Shown here in pieces: positions 13,401-22,306 of a stretch of 64,000 bases of DNA. The stretch's first letter is position 1. Every line of letters begins with the position of its first letter. The stretch is from NCBI GenBank assembly GCA_947247005.1, contig OX365949.1, forward strand, positions 7,946,001 to 8,010,000. Reading direction: 5' to 3'. Under the pieces are notes generated by a model. It saw only the letters and a list, made by a program, of their open reading frames with translations. It had not been told where the DNA came from and searched no databases. The translations under genes were made by a program, and so were the position numbers. This stretch comes from Spisula solida. Taxonomy: Eukaryota > Mollusca > Bivalvia > Venerida > Mactridae.

Positions 13401-16400
13401 AAACAAAGATCAATTTGAGATAAAAGCAAACAATTTATATCATTTAACAAGGAAGCTCACTTCAATATAAATATCAGTTAAAACTTAAATATACAAATTG
13501 AATCTATTATTCAAATTTCCTATGTACCAATGTCTCAGACAATGTCATTTAACACAGAAGGTTTTTGTGACTTTATCCTTTGACCTGATGAAATCAAAAT
13601 CATTAGGATTTAAAGTATGTATCTAATACCTGTAGTGGTGGCCTACATGTAGAGGTAGGGTGCATGCTTTTAAATAGAGGTTCCTGGCTCGAAGCCCGTC
13701 TGGGCCACTACATAAATTTCTCTGAGCAAGAAATGAAGAATAACCCACAATGCTTCATTTTACCAAGGTATTTGAATGGGTTCCTGAGGGGGTCAAAAGC
13801 CAGTTAGCTGTGGCTGCCATTGGCAACGAGTGAAGCACCCAACTTGCAACCCAATGATGGGGGGTAAATGTACACTAGTCTGTTAATTAAGTGACGCCAG
13901 AAATATGTCTGAAAATAAACTGATTTTGGTACTTTGCCAATAGATATGACCATGTTACTTGTTTGAGGACCCTGGACTATTTGAGTTCTTTAGTTATCAA
14001 ACAGGGGCAGTTTGGTCTATACCGGCTGACAAACCAGTTGACTAACAAGTGCAAAGCAAGGATGTCCTGACAAACAAGTGCAAAGCCAGGATGTCCTGAC
14101 TAACATAAAATACGAGGCCTGATAAAACAGCAAACATGTATAATAGTGGTACACTTTCTCCAGTTATGAGCTACAAAATGAATTATCTTAAACAAGGAAG
14201 TGTTGTATAAATAATCTGTTTATGATACAAATGAAGGTAGGCAATTTTCACAGGAATCATGGATTTCCAGGGAGCATAGGTAATTCAGCTTCAAACGTCA
14301 AATTATGTAATTCACTGAAATGGATTCATTGACTATACTTGTCTCTAGGTAAAACCTTAATTTTTCAGGCAAGTTGACTTCACAATTCACTTCAAATTTT
14401 AATGGAAAGGTATTACCGTATATCGGGTAATTTTCGCGCGTACCTAATTTTCGTTTTATTCGCGTCCAAACCAATTCGCTAAAATTGAAAACAGCGAAAA
14501 ATGCATACCAGAATTTCGCGATTGTCCGAAAATGAATGTTTCTACTTTCGTTTTCGTCTACCGGCGTCGTAATATTAACGTGTGATGAAAATCAATAGTT
14601 TATACTAATTACTAGTACTATACATTAACATAACCCGTATAAATCATACATAGGCTTTTAGTAAACCTAATTTAACTAAACCAACTATAAAGATGCTATT
14701 ACACCAACAATCGTATTATCACTTATTTATCAGTCTTGAATGTAAACAAACAAGGGCCAATTTAACAAAAGAATTTTCCCGTCTATTGTATGAAACAATT
14801 GAAAATAAATGGCGAGGTGTGAAATACATATCTCTGTATTTTACCTGTGAAAATATCTTATTACCGGCGGACATATGACAATGAAAATAGTGTTTTGTTA
14901 ATGTTCTACTCCAAAATAAATTCATGCAAAGTTTCGTGTTTAAATACATGTAGATCTACAAGTTTATCTTTTATTCGTATGACAACAAGGGAGTTTATTT
15001 ACTCTGGTAGGCCACTCAGTTAAAAATATAATATGCGCGGTACATGCTGGTTTTTAATAATATGCGATCCCGCTGTTGACAACAAAATACGCACGCCGGT
15101 ACTAACCGGTACATACTGGCTTTTAGCTGTGCTTAAACAATCCTGTTGGATTAATCTCCCCTTACAAGATGGAAAACGCGAAAAAAACAAACAGAGGTTA
15201 GAAATCGCTAAAATTAGCTTCGCTAAAATTTGATTTTGCCGAAAATCGCGAAATTTGCAGTACGCGAAAATTACCCGATATACGGTATCTGTCCAGATCC
15301 CTGGGTTACAATACAAATCAAGTGCACTAACCACTGTTCCATGAGTCAACCACATCTATCGCTAAATTGATCTCGCCAACCCCCTGAATGGTTTATAGAA
15401 ATTATGGTTAATCAGGTTTTATCTTATAATGTTGTGTCAAACAGTAAGGATTATTCTAGCACAGAATAGCAGGGTTTGATTTACCAGTATATGTTTTTAT
15501 TTATCCTCGCCACCGGAAATCCATACGGGCGAGGCCCCAAGAATGCCCCATTTCCAGAAGCATCCCTGGTTCTTTTACGTGCCAATGTAAAGCATCATAC
15601 AGGGGACCTCACTTAACGTCTCGTCTGAAGGAATTAGTAACTTCAGTTATGTTAGGTGGGAAACACTGAAAAGCCCTGCCATTTTTTAACTCTTGTCTTT
15701 TGCCCTTAACTGCCTTAAATTAACGACCTTATTATATTTGACCTTCACCGAGTCAGAGAAATGATTTGTGCTCAATGTTTACAAGCCGCCCAAGACAAGA
15801 ATAACTATAGGCATCTTACTGGAGTAATATCAACATAACAGAGGATAAAACTAAAACCCGGGATTACCAAATTAATTGAGTGACAATGTGCGAGATATAT
15901 TATTCCGAATATATGAGAGTCATTCAATATATAACGCAAACTAACACAAATTTTTATATACAATATTAATCATTCAAACATGGACATAATCATTCAAAGT
16001 AACCTTCTATATATTCATCATTTCCACAGACCTTCTTTTCCCGTTGCTAGGCAACTGTGCACATACACTCTTAACAGAAAATCAGGATTTTGAATTTCCA
16101 GGTAACAGTCGTCTCATTTCTGGTTGGTATGAACCTATATATGTCTCATCTTTAGTTAAAAGTATGGATAGATCGTTTTGCCCTTCCACAATAAAGCGTT
16201 AAAGCAAGCCGGTAATGAATTTGACCTGACGTTCTGTCTGTTCTGACGTCAAACATTTGGGCACCCTACAAGCGCAATCCTTGCACATGGTTAACCTGTT
16301 CCGCAAATCAAATGTACTGAGTCAAAACTACTCCCCTTTTCCTGGACTTCTCACATGTGAATATTCTGTCTGCTTTTAAAAATAATCTCATTCTTTGCTG

Positions 16401-19400
16401 TTGCATAGATACCCTGCCCTGCAATTCTGCCGATCTTATTTTCATTTGATTGTATCACCACTTCGGAATATGAAAGAGGGCATTTCAGCACAAGCCTCTG
16501 GTAAGGCAATAATAAATTGGGGAACTTATGTTTCGACGGCACTCGATCATTATGTTAACTACGTTAGTCTTGTGACGTTACTGCGTCCATGTTTTATTTC
16601 GTGAAGTCGAAGGAAGGCGCGCGCTGATGATGTCATCGATGTTAAGGTCCTTAAAATTTCTGAACCAAACGAAAATGACTTAAATACTTATTATGTGAAA
16701 TTACGTTGAATTATATTGTTGGGTTTTAAAGATAATTCATAGTTTGCATTATATATTGAATGACCCTCGTACGTCAGAGTGGTGGTTGCATATAATAGCG
16801 TATAGAGCAACCAGGTACAAAAATTGCGATTATTTTAGCAAATGATAAAAGTCTTACTTGAACACAAATTCACGTCAATGACAACATTATTTGACGACCT
16901 CGCTGACAATTTTTTCACCTAAATAATATGTTTAACTTAAAAAATGCGTGTATTTTCTTGCCATCAGTATCCAGCTACGGAATTGGCAGTGTAGAATAAA
17001 GTGCAATATTTAAAATGTAAAACATTGTTTAAGATAATTCTTGCTAAATGTTTAAAAACGAAGATGTTTAATGATGATGTGAAATAAAAATTTTTATATG
17101 TTTTTTCTATTTCTATTTATTTTAATACTCCCAACAATCAATGCTGATTATAACAGGGAGGCGCAGGTCTGGGTAAACAGTTGGTTAAAATAAAGAGGTG
17201 CAATAATTATACAGTATAGCCAAGTGAAAGTGATAAAAGAATATAATACAGTGAAGGCCTAAATTAAAAACAGTAAAAATATGGTGTGAGAGTTTAGAAG
17301 TTTATTGTCGCCAGTCTCTCCCTAAAAATTGGGAGGCTGTGACTGGACTGAATGTACAAATGTAGGCTGGGAGAGAGTTCCAGTATCTAATTGTCCTTGG
17401 AAAAAAAGAGTTCAGATGATATTGTGTTCTTGAGTGAGGTATTAGGAAGTTGTAGTGTCTGGTTGGAATGAGGTGGTTGTGGTCTACATAAACGAGCTGG
17501 TTTTGAATTTTGTATAAGAATATGAGTGATTGGGAGATTCTTCTGTATTGTAGTGTGTGCCAATTGAGGTTTGTTATCATGGTTGAAACGCTGCTGGTGT
17601 AGCAGTAGTCATCGCAAATGTATCTGGCGGCAGCCCTCTGGACGCTTTCTATTTTGTTGCTTAATTGGTTTTGCCAGGGGTGCCATAAAACTGAACAGTA
17701 TTCTACTTGGGGTCTTACGTATGTGGTGTATGCTGCTTCTTTGACTTTTTGGTTGCTTGTTTTGATGTTTCTTTTGATGAATCTGAGTGAGTTAGTTGCT
17801 TTTGAAGTGATATTATTTATGTGTTGTGTCCAGTTCAGGTCTTTCGTAATGGTCACACCTAGGTATTTGGCACAGTCGGTACTATTGAGGGGGGTGTCAT
17901 GTAGAGTATATGGGTATATGATAGGGTTTCTCTTTCTAGAAATTCTCTTTTGTCAGGATTAAATTCCATGGCCCATTCGCGTTCCCAGTCTTCAAGTCGG
18001 CGTAGATCGTCCTGTAGTGTCTGTGTGTCAGTCAATGAGTTAATGGCCAGGTAAACTATAGTGTCGTCTGCAAAAAGTCTTGATTTGCACTTGATGGAAT
18101 CTGGTAGGTCATTTATGTATGCTAGGAAAAGACATGGTCCAAGGACAGATCCCTGCAGGACACCTGATAATACGGGCAGGCTGCTAGAGAGATGACCATC
18201 GACCGCCACTCTTTGGGATCGATTTTGTTGAAATGACTTTATCCAGTTGTTAGTTTCATCGTTAACTCCCATGGATTGCAGTTTGTTTGTAAGTTTATGG
18301 TGGTCTACCTTGTCAAAAGCCTTGGAAAAAACCATGACTATTACGTCTGTCTGTTGTCCTTTATCCAGTTTGTTAAAAGTCTCATGGGCAAAGCTGGTTA
18401 GTTGTGTTTCGCATGAACGTTTGGATCTGAAACCATGTTGTTTGCTTGTGAGAATGTTGTTGTTGTCAAAAAGTCCCTTAGGTTTGATACTATTATGTGT
18501 TCCATGAGTTTTGATGTGATGCAGGTTAATGAAATTGGTCTGTAGTTACTGGGTTTGTGTTTTTGGCCTTTCTTGTATACAGGGGCAATAGTGGCTTCTT
18601 TCCAATCTAGTGGGACTATGGCTGTGGAAAGGGAGAGATTGAAGATTTGAGTAAGTATCGGGGCGATTTGGGTGTGTTGTTCTTTAAGGATTCTGGGTGA
18701 GATCTTATCGGGGCCACAGGCCTTGTCTGGTGATAGCCCTCTGAGGAGTTTATCTACTCCATCAGTGGAGATGTTTATAGGCGGCATGGTGCATTTACGT
18801 GGGTTTAATATTTTGGAACATATTTTTTTCAGGGATAGTGGTTGAGGATGTGAGAATACTGATTCAAATTGTCTGTTAAGGATATTGGCTTTGTCTAGGG
18901 GGTCAGTGTGGGTAGTGCCTTCATGTTTTAAGGGGGAGACACCACAACTCTCAGTTTTATTGTGTTTCACAAAGCTATAGAACTTTTTATTTTTTCCAGG
19001 CTGAGTCGTGTTGGAAAATGACGGATTCTAGATATGACCAGTAGGAAGTGCGGATTTCTTTTTGGATAAGGCTTTTTAGGGATTTGAAGTGGGAGAGAAG
19101 TTTGGGATCTGGTTTGTGTTTGGACTTTAGTTTTGAGTACATTTTGTCTCGTTTCCTGATGAGTTGTTGTATTTTCTGTGTTATCCAGGGGAGGTCTTTT
19201 CTGGACTTTGTTGTCTTGGTGGGTATAAATGTTGCACATAATTTCTGTAGTTTTTCTTTGAATGCTGACCAGGCTAGGTTTGGGAACTGATTTATGTCAA
19301 AATTGTCGCTGAATTCTTGCATGTTAAGTTTCATTTCTTCCCAATTTGCTTTTTTATAGCAGGGTATATCTCTTTTAGGTGTAGATGGTCGGCCCCTTTT

Positions 19401-21048
19401 TATTTGAATTTCTTGATGTACAATGTCGTGGTCTGAATTTGCAAGGCTGGGTAGTGTTTTGATGTTATGGACAAGTGATGGTATGTTTGTTAGGATTAGG
19501 TCAAGAATATTTGTGTTTCTGGTTGGGATTTTGACCATTTGTTCTAGATTGATATTTACCATTTGTTCCATGAATGTTTTGTATAGTTCTTTGTATTTAC
19601 ATGTGGGTTTTATACTTTCATTATCCCAGTTTATGTCCGGCAGATTGAAGTCGCCAAGTAGCCATATTATTGTGCTGTTTTTTGGGATGAGGCTAAGGGA
19701 CAATGAAAGTTGATTAATGGATTCAAGGTCATCTTCATGTCGTTTATAGTAGGAGCCAACATATATTGTGCGTACTCCTTGGATTGTTATTTTAGCCCAA
19801 CAAATGTTACAGTCAGTTTTTAGATCTGGTTGTTCCTGGCTAATAAGTTTCTTTGAGATGGCTATAAGAACTCCACCTCCTTGACCTTGTGTTCGGTCGT
19901 CCCTGTATACATTGTAATCAAGTTCAGCAGGGAATATTTCTGATGTGTGTACTTCAGCCAGGTTTCTGTGCAGCAGATTATGTCTGGTTTTTGGTTTGGC
20001 AGTGGCTAGCCGTCCGGCGCCGGACGACTAGACAGTGAAATTAGTCGTCCGGCATTAGAAATAGAAGTAGTAATGGAACATAGAAAGTTTCAATTACAGT
20101 ATTATGAGGATGTGGATAGTATATGACTTCACTTCATGCTGAAAAAATGAAATTGCTGTGTTAGGTAATTGACAGTTTGGAATGTCACTGGTTATAATAG
20201 CGTGAAAACAATGTTACCGTTTATGAATCGTATCATTGTAGGTCCTATTCTAAACTCCCTGATTGTATATTGTATTTAAAATTTACAAAAAAATACAATT
20301 GTAATTGTATTGTTTTGTATATATGTGCTATTAAAACTGCGAATGAAAAGTAATTAATTGCCATAGCTTTTGTTTGTGTTACTTCGGCAAATTAACGTGC
20401 ATACTTTGTTTGTTTTCCAATATGGCGGACATTATACGGAGATACACGGCCGGTCACAAAATGGATGCAGATAAATGCACTAACTTGTCTTGCTTAATTC
20501 GTAGTTTATTACAAGGTAGAAACATATGTGATACTTATCACAAGAAAATAACTGAAATAATGGATGCATAGAAATAGAATGACAGTTACCTAGCCAATGC
20601 ATGTATCGTTTGCTAGTCGTCCGATGACAGACGACTAATTTCGCTGTCTAGTCGTCCGGTGCCGGACGGCTAGCCACTGCCTTTTGGTTTTCATGTTTAA
20701 ATCTTGAAAAAAGAATAATATATACTTTATCCGCGAGTGTCAACACCACATACTTAAACAGAAGTTAAAAAAGACCATAAATGTATGAGAAACTACAGGA
20801 ACACATGTTTAATAAGAATTTATCATGTAGCTGATCACAGAGTTTGAAGTGTACTCACTTGAACCCTCTGGTCGAACACCTTGTGCTCGGATCCACACCA
20901 GCTGACTAGCACTGGGTTTAATCTCCAAAGTTCTCCTCTCGGGTTTAGTCTTCGCGAAAAATATAGTGACAACTTTCCCTGTCTCAAGATCGCCAAGTAA
21001 TTGCATAGTTCCAATGTCTGGAGGCCCATTGTATATGGGCGCCGCCAT
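1383..21048 (-). CDS. PLCG: Phospholipase C gamma, 5' part (five exons, gene continues past the left edge)
   Basis: PLC-gamma hydrolyses phosphatidylinositol 4,5-bisphosphate to diacylglycerol and IP3 at the plasma membrane, downstream of receptor tyrosine kinases. Five exons were found on this strand: 20859-21048, 12603-12752, 9538-9631, 1631-1772 and 1383-1463. Each has a pyrimidine-rich AG acceptor and a GT donor, and split codons rejoin in frame at every junction (phases 1, 1, 2, 0). The 219 codons cover the N-terminal PH domain (about residues 20-135) and the start of the EF-hand region. Conserved gamma-type stretches are RDIKEVRRGKGSKDFD, KICFVVYHGNDFKLHTL and KWHKGLEFLIEEA. The catalytic X and Y boxes, SH2, SH3 and C2 domains are expected beyond position 1. 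Introns are 8.1, 2.97, 7.76 and 0.17 kb. The family match rests on remembered vertebrate PLCG sequences; the exon chain itself is read directly. Other PLC classes fit less well because of the RDIKE...DFD stretch. Confidence 0.92.
1631..1772 (-). CDS. PLCG: PLCG exon 4 (first EF-hand region)
   Basis: The acceptor is ctcatgttttacag and the donor TTTCAA|GTAAGT. It codes 47 residues after the split Arg, including FLTREFNNMIERLRQEKVER and INCKISTNKLREKFQ. It aligns with the helix-loop-helix after the PH domain of PLC-gamma (family WLRKQF ... VNYRVPNMRFLRERL). The first loop lacks the usual acidic calcium ligands, so it is probably a structural EF-hand, as in other PLCs. Confidence 0.88.
3835..3962. 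mobile_element. Possible mini mariner remnant (128 bp)
   Basis: TA|TGAGGGTGTTCCGAAAGTCT at the left and AAATGACCCTCG|TA at the right look like mariner-type ends flanked by TA. The two ends match each other only in the outer 8-9 bases, so it may be a chimera of two families. Confidence 0.35.
5320..5412. repeat. Ancient interspersed repeat copy
   Basis: TTTCATCAAATAACTTTCAT and the following 70 bases resemble 28602-28680 and 30391-30475, and more weakly 9360-9440. All share TTC..AG pyrimidine tracts then CAGAATT/CCGGAATT-like ends. The copies are much diverged. Confidence 0.45.
5688..6071. repeat. Dispersed repeat with GGTAGGGGACTAATAA end and internal GACT microsatellite
   Basis: TTTCATAAACCTAGCTATGA, then GAGTTATGTCAGGATCCAGA, a microsatellite, and an ending ACCGGTAGGGGACTAATAAG. 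The same blocks recur at 50215-50482 without the long microsatellite. The microsatellite is (GGAC)n at about 5911-5935 followed by (GACT)n at about 5934-6022. On the minus strand it reads as a Ser-Val-Ser-Gln repeat ORF, which is a by-product. Confidence 0.75.
8635..9174. mobile_element. 540-bp TIR element, ends ACTGCGGTATACCG
   Basis: ACTGCGGTATACCG at 8635-8648 is exactly inverted at 9161-9174, and the homology extends inward to CGGATATTGC. The interior has several GAGTATTG repeats near 9059-9120 and no coding capacity. Non-autonomous DNA transposon in PLCG intron 3. Confidence 0.55.
9282..9440. repeat. Old interspersed repeat, second copy at 30,234
   Basis: GGGGTCCTACTGAAGCATAA at 9285 matches GGGGTTCTACTGAGGCATAA at 30,236. 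Both are followed at similar distance by the TTCTGCAGAAAAGTT / CTCCAGTAAACTTC block, so order is conserved. Origin unknown. Confidence 0.5.
9538..9631 (-). CDS. PLCG: PLCG exon 3 (C-terminal helix of PH domain)
   Basis: The acceptor is atatattacag and the donor GAAAG|GTAGGC. It codes (A)GSPDERDKWHKGLEFLIEE followed by ARSASHVSLVE and a split Arg codon. This is the amphipathic helix that closes the PH domain, with the invariant Trp (KWHKGL). In vertebrate PLCG the same position reads with W-x-KGL-x-W/F-L. The split AG|A Arg codon joins exon 4 in frame. Confidence 0.9.
9632..12602 (-). other. PLCG intron 2 (3.0 kb)
   Basis: Holds the dimeric GACCTT repeat at 10496-10778, a short (CA)n tract at about 10783-10808, and a run of ten or more C at 11316-11331. 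The stretches 9632-10495 and 10813-12527 show nothing else I can support. Confidence 0.7.
10496..10778. repeat. Dimeric repeat, about 140-bp unit, rich in TGACCT half-sites
   Basis: Two head-to-tail units (about 10496-10648 and 10649-10778). Each starts with AATTTGACCTTT, then CAACTGTGACCTT, GAGA(T/A)AGGAACCTG, GGTTGGGCATRACACT, and ends in ATAAGMATGATTGGTC. The second unit carries a perfect TGACCTTTGACCT (10650-10662) and TGACCTTGA (10670-10678). This repeat style is common in bivalve introns. Confidence 0.75.
12603..12752 (-). CDS. PLCG: PLCG exon 2 (core of PH domain)
   Basis: The acceptor is tattttttcag (pyrimidine-rich) and the donor is GTTGTTG|GTAAGT. The exon supplies 49 whole codons plus a split codon at each end. 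Residues NFRDIKEVRRGKGSKDFD then KICFVVYHGNDFKLHTLSVV are the most conserved part of the PLC-gamma PH domain (family pattern REIKEIRxGKxSRDFD and CFVxxYGxxFxLxTLS). The exon 1 to exon 2 junction codon (A + TT) gives Ile, where the family has Ile. The trailing G joins CG of exon 3 to make Ala. Confidence 0.92.
13634..13870 (+). mobile_element. tRNA-derived SINE
   Basis: The head GTGGCCTACATGTAGAGGTA with GAGGTTCCTGGCTCGAAGCC 35 bases later looks like the A and B boxes of a tRNA promoter. The body reads TTTCTCTGAGCAAGAAATGA and AGGTATTTGAATGGGTTCCT, like the central domains of widespread metazoan SINE superfamilies. It cannot be a functional tRNA: the anticodon arm does not fold. Family not assigned. 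Confidence 0.6.
14416..15285. mobile_element. 870-bp TIR element, ends CCGTATATCGGGTAATTTTC, TA flanks
   Basis: The left end CCGTATATCGGGTAATTTTC (14416 on) is inverted at the right (GAAAATTACCCGATATACGG, ending 15285), flanked by TA on both sides. The TIRs extend imperfectly for about 100 bases with repeated TTCGCG / CGCGAA blocks. The internal ORFs are short and unlike any transposase. Non-autonomous, probably Tc1/mariner- or Harbinger-type given the TA duplication. Confidence 0.65.
15494..15674 (+). repeat. Dispersed repeat family R-CGCCACCGG, copy 1
   Basis: TTATTTATCCTCGCCACCGG, then GGGCGAGGCC, AAGCATCCCTGGTTCTTTTA, CGTGCCRATGTAAAGCATCA, and GGTGGGAAACACTGAAAAGC. Copies also lie at 37858-38050 (plus) and 24490-24741 (minus). 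Three copies in 64 kb mark it as an abundant short interspersed element. Confidence 0.75.
15914..16769. mobile_element. Mariner-type element, 856 bp, TA flanks
   Basis: Left end TGAGAGTCATTCAATATATA and right end TATATTGAATGACCCTCG are inverted copies (about 26 bases, two to three mismatches) flanked by TA. The CGAGGGTCATTCAA-type terminus is typical of mariner. The interior shows no recognisable transposase, so it is non-autonomous or badly decayed. Confidence 0.65.
17302..18970 (-). pseudogene. LINE reverse transcriptase and C-terminal domain (frame-broken)
   Basis: Three successive open segments: 18398-18970 (fingers, GPDKISPRILKE and YRPISLTCITSKLMEHII), 17859-18335 (palm, SKAFDKVDH with motif A Asp, GVLQGSVLGP, and FADDTIVYL with the catalytic DD) and 17302-17856 (thumb and C-terminus, VRPQVEYCSVLWHPW, QRAAARYI). 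The segments are in different frames. Residues at the active site are intact, so loss is by indels and is fairly recent. Confidence 0.9.
18987..19960 (-). pseudogene. LINE endonuclease domain and linker (partial)
   Basis: The frame is open from about 19960 to 18987. WLLGDFNLPDINW carries the catalytic GDFN, PTRNTNILDLILTN is the usual APE block, and ANSDHDIVHQEI holds the SDH motif. The following charged stretch (QQLIRKRDKMYSKLKSKHKP) is the linker to RT. The N-terminal part has a frame shift next to the TETWL motif, so the enzyme is dead. Confidence 0.85.
19998..20681. mobile_element. 684-bp long-TIR element with 9-bp target duplication (MULE-like), inside the LINE
   Basis: The ends GGCAGTGGCTAGCCGTCCGG... 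are inverted over about 50 bases. The exact 9-bp direct repeat TTTTGGTTT flanks it (19989-19997 and 20682-20690). Removing the element restores the LINE reading frame KPDIICCTETW. Each end holds its own palindrome (CTAGCCGTCCGGCGCCGG... at 20006-20031 and its counterpart at 20648-20673). A 9-bp duplication points to a Mutator-like element; no transposase is present. Confidence 0.8.
20422..20571 (+). CDS. 49-residue ORF inside the long-TIR element, possible captured first exon
   Basis: Starts MADIIRRYTAGHKMDADKCT and ends KITEIMDA then a stop. The ATG lies in CCAATATGGCGGAC, a YY1-like start context of the kind seen over host initiator codons (compare PLCG). I do not recognise the protein. It may be a captured piece of a host gene carried by the element, as in Pack-type transposons, or a chance ORF. 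It has no transposase feature. Confidence 0.35.
   Translation: MADIIRRYTAGHKMDADKCTNLSCLIRSLLQGRNICDTYHKKITEIMDA
20724..20862. repeat. 139-bp segment duplicated at 35,725-35,863
   Basis: Two mismatches and no gaps against 35725-35863. The copy here spans the first 135 bases of PLCG intron 1, the GTGAGT donor and four exon bases. The left border coincides with the 5' end of the LINE. Confidence 0.9.
20859..21048 (-). CDS. PLCG: PLCG exon 1 (start codon, first strands of PH domain)
   Basis: This exon codes 63 residues plus one base. It starts with MAAPIYNGPPDIG and reaches VWIRAQGVRPEGS. The stretch LETGKVVTIFFAKTKPERR corresponds to the PLC-gamma N-terminus, where the family has an LExGxVxTxFxxKxxxPERR pattern. 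The start was chosen because this is the first ATG, lies in a CAAGATGGCGGC context, and gives the short acidic/proline leader usual before the PH domain. The donor is TCAA|GTGAGT. The last base A joins TT of the next exon to make an Ile codon. The first four exon bases read from the donor also occur in a duplicated segment at 35.7 kb. Confidence 0.9.
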
Positions 21049-21052
21049 CTTG
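21041..21052 (-). promoter_or_regulatory. YY1-type element overlapping the PLCG start codon
   Basis: Read on the minus strand the sequence is CAAGATGGCGGC, a perfect match to the extended YY1 consensus AAnATGGCGGC. Its ATG is the initiator codon. In animals such sites just downstream of the transcription start often mark TATA-less, broadly expressed promoters and lie over the initiator ATG. No TATA box is visible in the next 150 bases upstream, which fits. That this site is bound here is inference. Confidence 0.6.
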
Positions 21053-21607
21053 GATTCCTCTTCGAATCGCCTTCCTGGTCAAGAAATCAACTAATCACCA
21101 CATGGTTGCGTTAATGATGATACAACAATTAATTTCAGTCATTAAAGCATTTTATCCTTTTCCTTGTAGTCTTTTCAATTTGTATAACACGCAGATAGAG
21201 CGCTTGAAATTTGAAAAGCAATTTATTCTTCCGGGGTTATACACAGATAGTAGTTATCAAGGGAGATAACTGTAGTGCCAATTAGACGGGCACCTGTGCT
21301 ATTCGTACTCAATAATATTCGCTGAGTCACTGTTAGTCATAATATCGTCTTTAGGAATGTGCAATGTGAATGAGTACCGTCTATTTTTAATGATTACCTA
21401 TATGCTTAAAATTTAGTTGGTAGGCAGAAAGATTAATTTTAAAAAAATCATTTTATTTTCTTTCGATTATTTATCAAATATCTATTGTATGTATTTTTTA
21501 GATCTTTGCAATTATGCAATTCATTTTTAAACTTTTACTTCTTCAAAGGTTAACTACTCATATGTTTAACCTACCAAAGTCAGGCCTGCTGCGCACCTGC
21601 CAATATC
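21053..21607. other. PLCG 5' flank / probable promoter region
   Basis: About 560 bases between the PLCG start codon and the next LINE. There is no TATA box close to the gene and no ORF. A GGGAGATAACTG motif at 21,260 is a frequent bivalve repeat scrap. Transcription start not visible. Confidence 0.5.
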
Positions 21608-21626
21608 ATCAGGGGAGGAGGAGTAC

Positions 21627-22106
21627 TTAATTATTCTGGTTAGTAAGAAGTATGTCTCTCACCGTTCCGGTGAATTTGAAACTAACTGTGAAATACTCTG
21701 GACAACCATACAAATTGCAGGTTCAAAACCGTTACACGTTGCTGCTTATTACAGACCGAATGAATCGGATGCAGCAAGCATTTCAGAACTTGAACGCTCT
21801 CTGGACTTGGCACGTAAGGTCAATGGTCATACATGGGTACTAGGGGACTTTAATTTCCCTTACTTTACCTGGGATGATGGTGCTGCTATTGTCAAACCAG
21901 GGTGTAAACATACTACCCTGTATGACAACTTTGTCGACATACTTGACAATAACAATCTCACCCAGGTTGTGACTGAACCTACCAGACAAGGCAACATACT
22001 AGACATGTTCCTGACATCGAACCCTACACTAGTTAGGAGTGTCAATATCCTGCCCGGTATAGCTGACCACGATATTGTCAGCTGTATCATTGACATCAAA
22101 CCATAA
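21627..22106 (+). pseudogene. LINE endonuclease domain (partial)
   Basis: HVAAYYRPNESD, VLGDFNFPYFTW (catalytic GDFN) and NILPGIADHDIVSCII are visible. The usual SDHD is changed to ADHD. The N-terminal third, with the first catalytic Asn and Glu, is missing, so it is inactive. A frame change separates the first block (about 21627-21800) from 21807-22106. Confidence 0.85.
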
Positions 22107-22306
22107 GTCCTGAAACAAGCTCACAGAACGGTCCATATGTACCAACGAACAGACTGGGATGGTCTACGTTCCCACATGAGACTTTTCTGAGGGATTACCA
22201 CTCCAAACCTGTTGACAAACTGTGGAATGAGATTAATGATGCCCTCCACACAGGTATAAATGAGTATGTCCCTCAGAAACCCTTACGTAGTAAACCGTCT
22301 CTTCCT

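Larger units (their letters stand above)
17107..20712 (-). mobile_element. APE-type non-LTR retrotransposon (CR1/L2/Jockey-like), 5'-truncated, in PLCG intron 1
   Basis: Reads on the same strand as PLCG. In order: part of an endonuclease (KPDIICCTETWL near 19,970, GDFN near 19,640, SDHD near 19,430), a linker, reverse transcriptase (KKGQKHKPSNYRPISLTCI, KAFDKVDHHKL, SGVLQGSVLGP, FADDT) and the C-terminal domain ending at 17302. The 3' UTR ends in A+T tandem tail repeats (AAATAAATAGAAATAG) near 17107. Frame breaks lie near 18340-18400, 17857 and 19960. The 5' end is cut at about 20,712. A 684-bp DNA element interrupts it at 19998-20681. Confidence 0.9.
12753..20858 (-). other. PLCG intron 1 (8.1 kb), TE-rich
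   Basis: First intron of PLCG. It contains a SINE (13634-13870), a TIR element (14416-15285), a dispersed repeat (15494-15674), a mariner-type element (15914-16769) and a LINE (17107-20712) interrupted by a long-TIR element. The stretches 12753-13633 and 16770-17106 show nothing I can support. Confidence 0.75.

Noticed and set aside
13634..13705. tRNA gene
   Set aside because: A and B boxes are present but the cloverleaf does not form and a SINE body follows.
17618..19713. Plus-strand ORFs over the intron 1 LINE
   Set aside because: They are antisense shadows of the reverse transcriptase and endonuclease frames.
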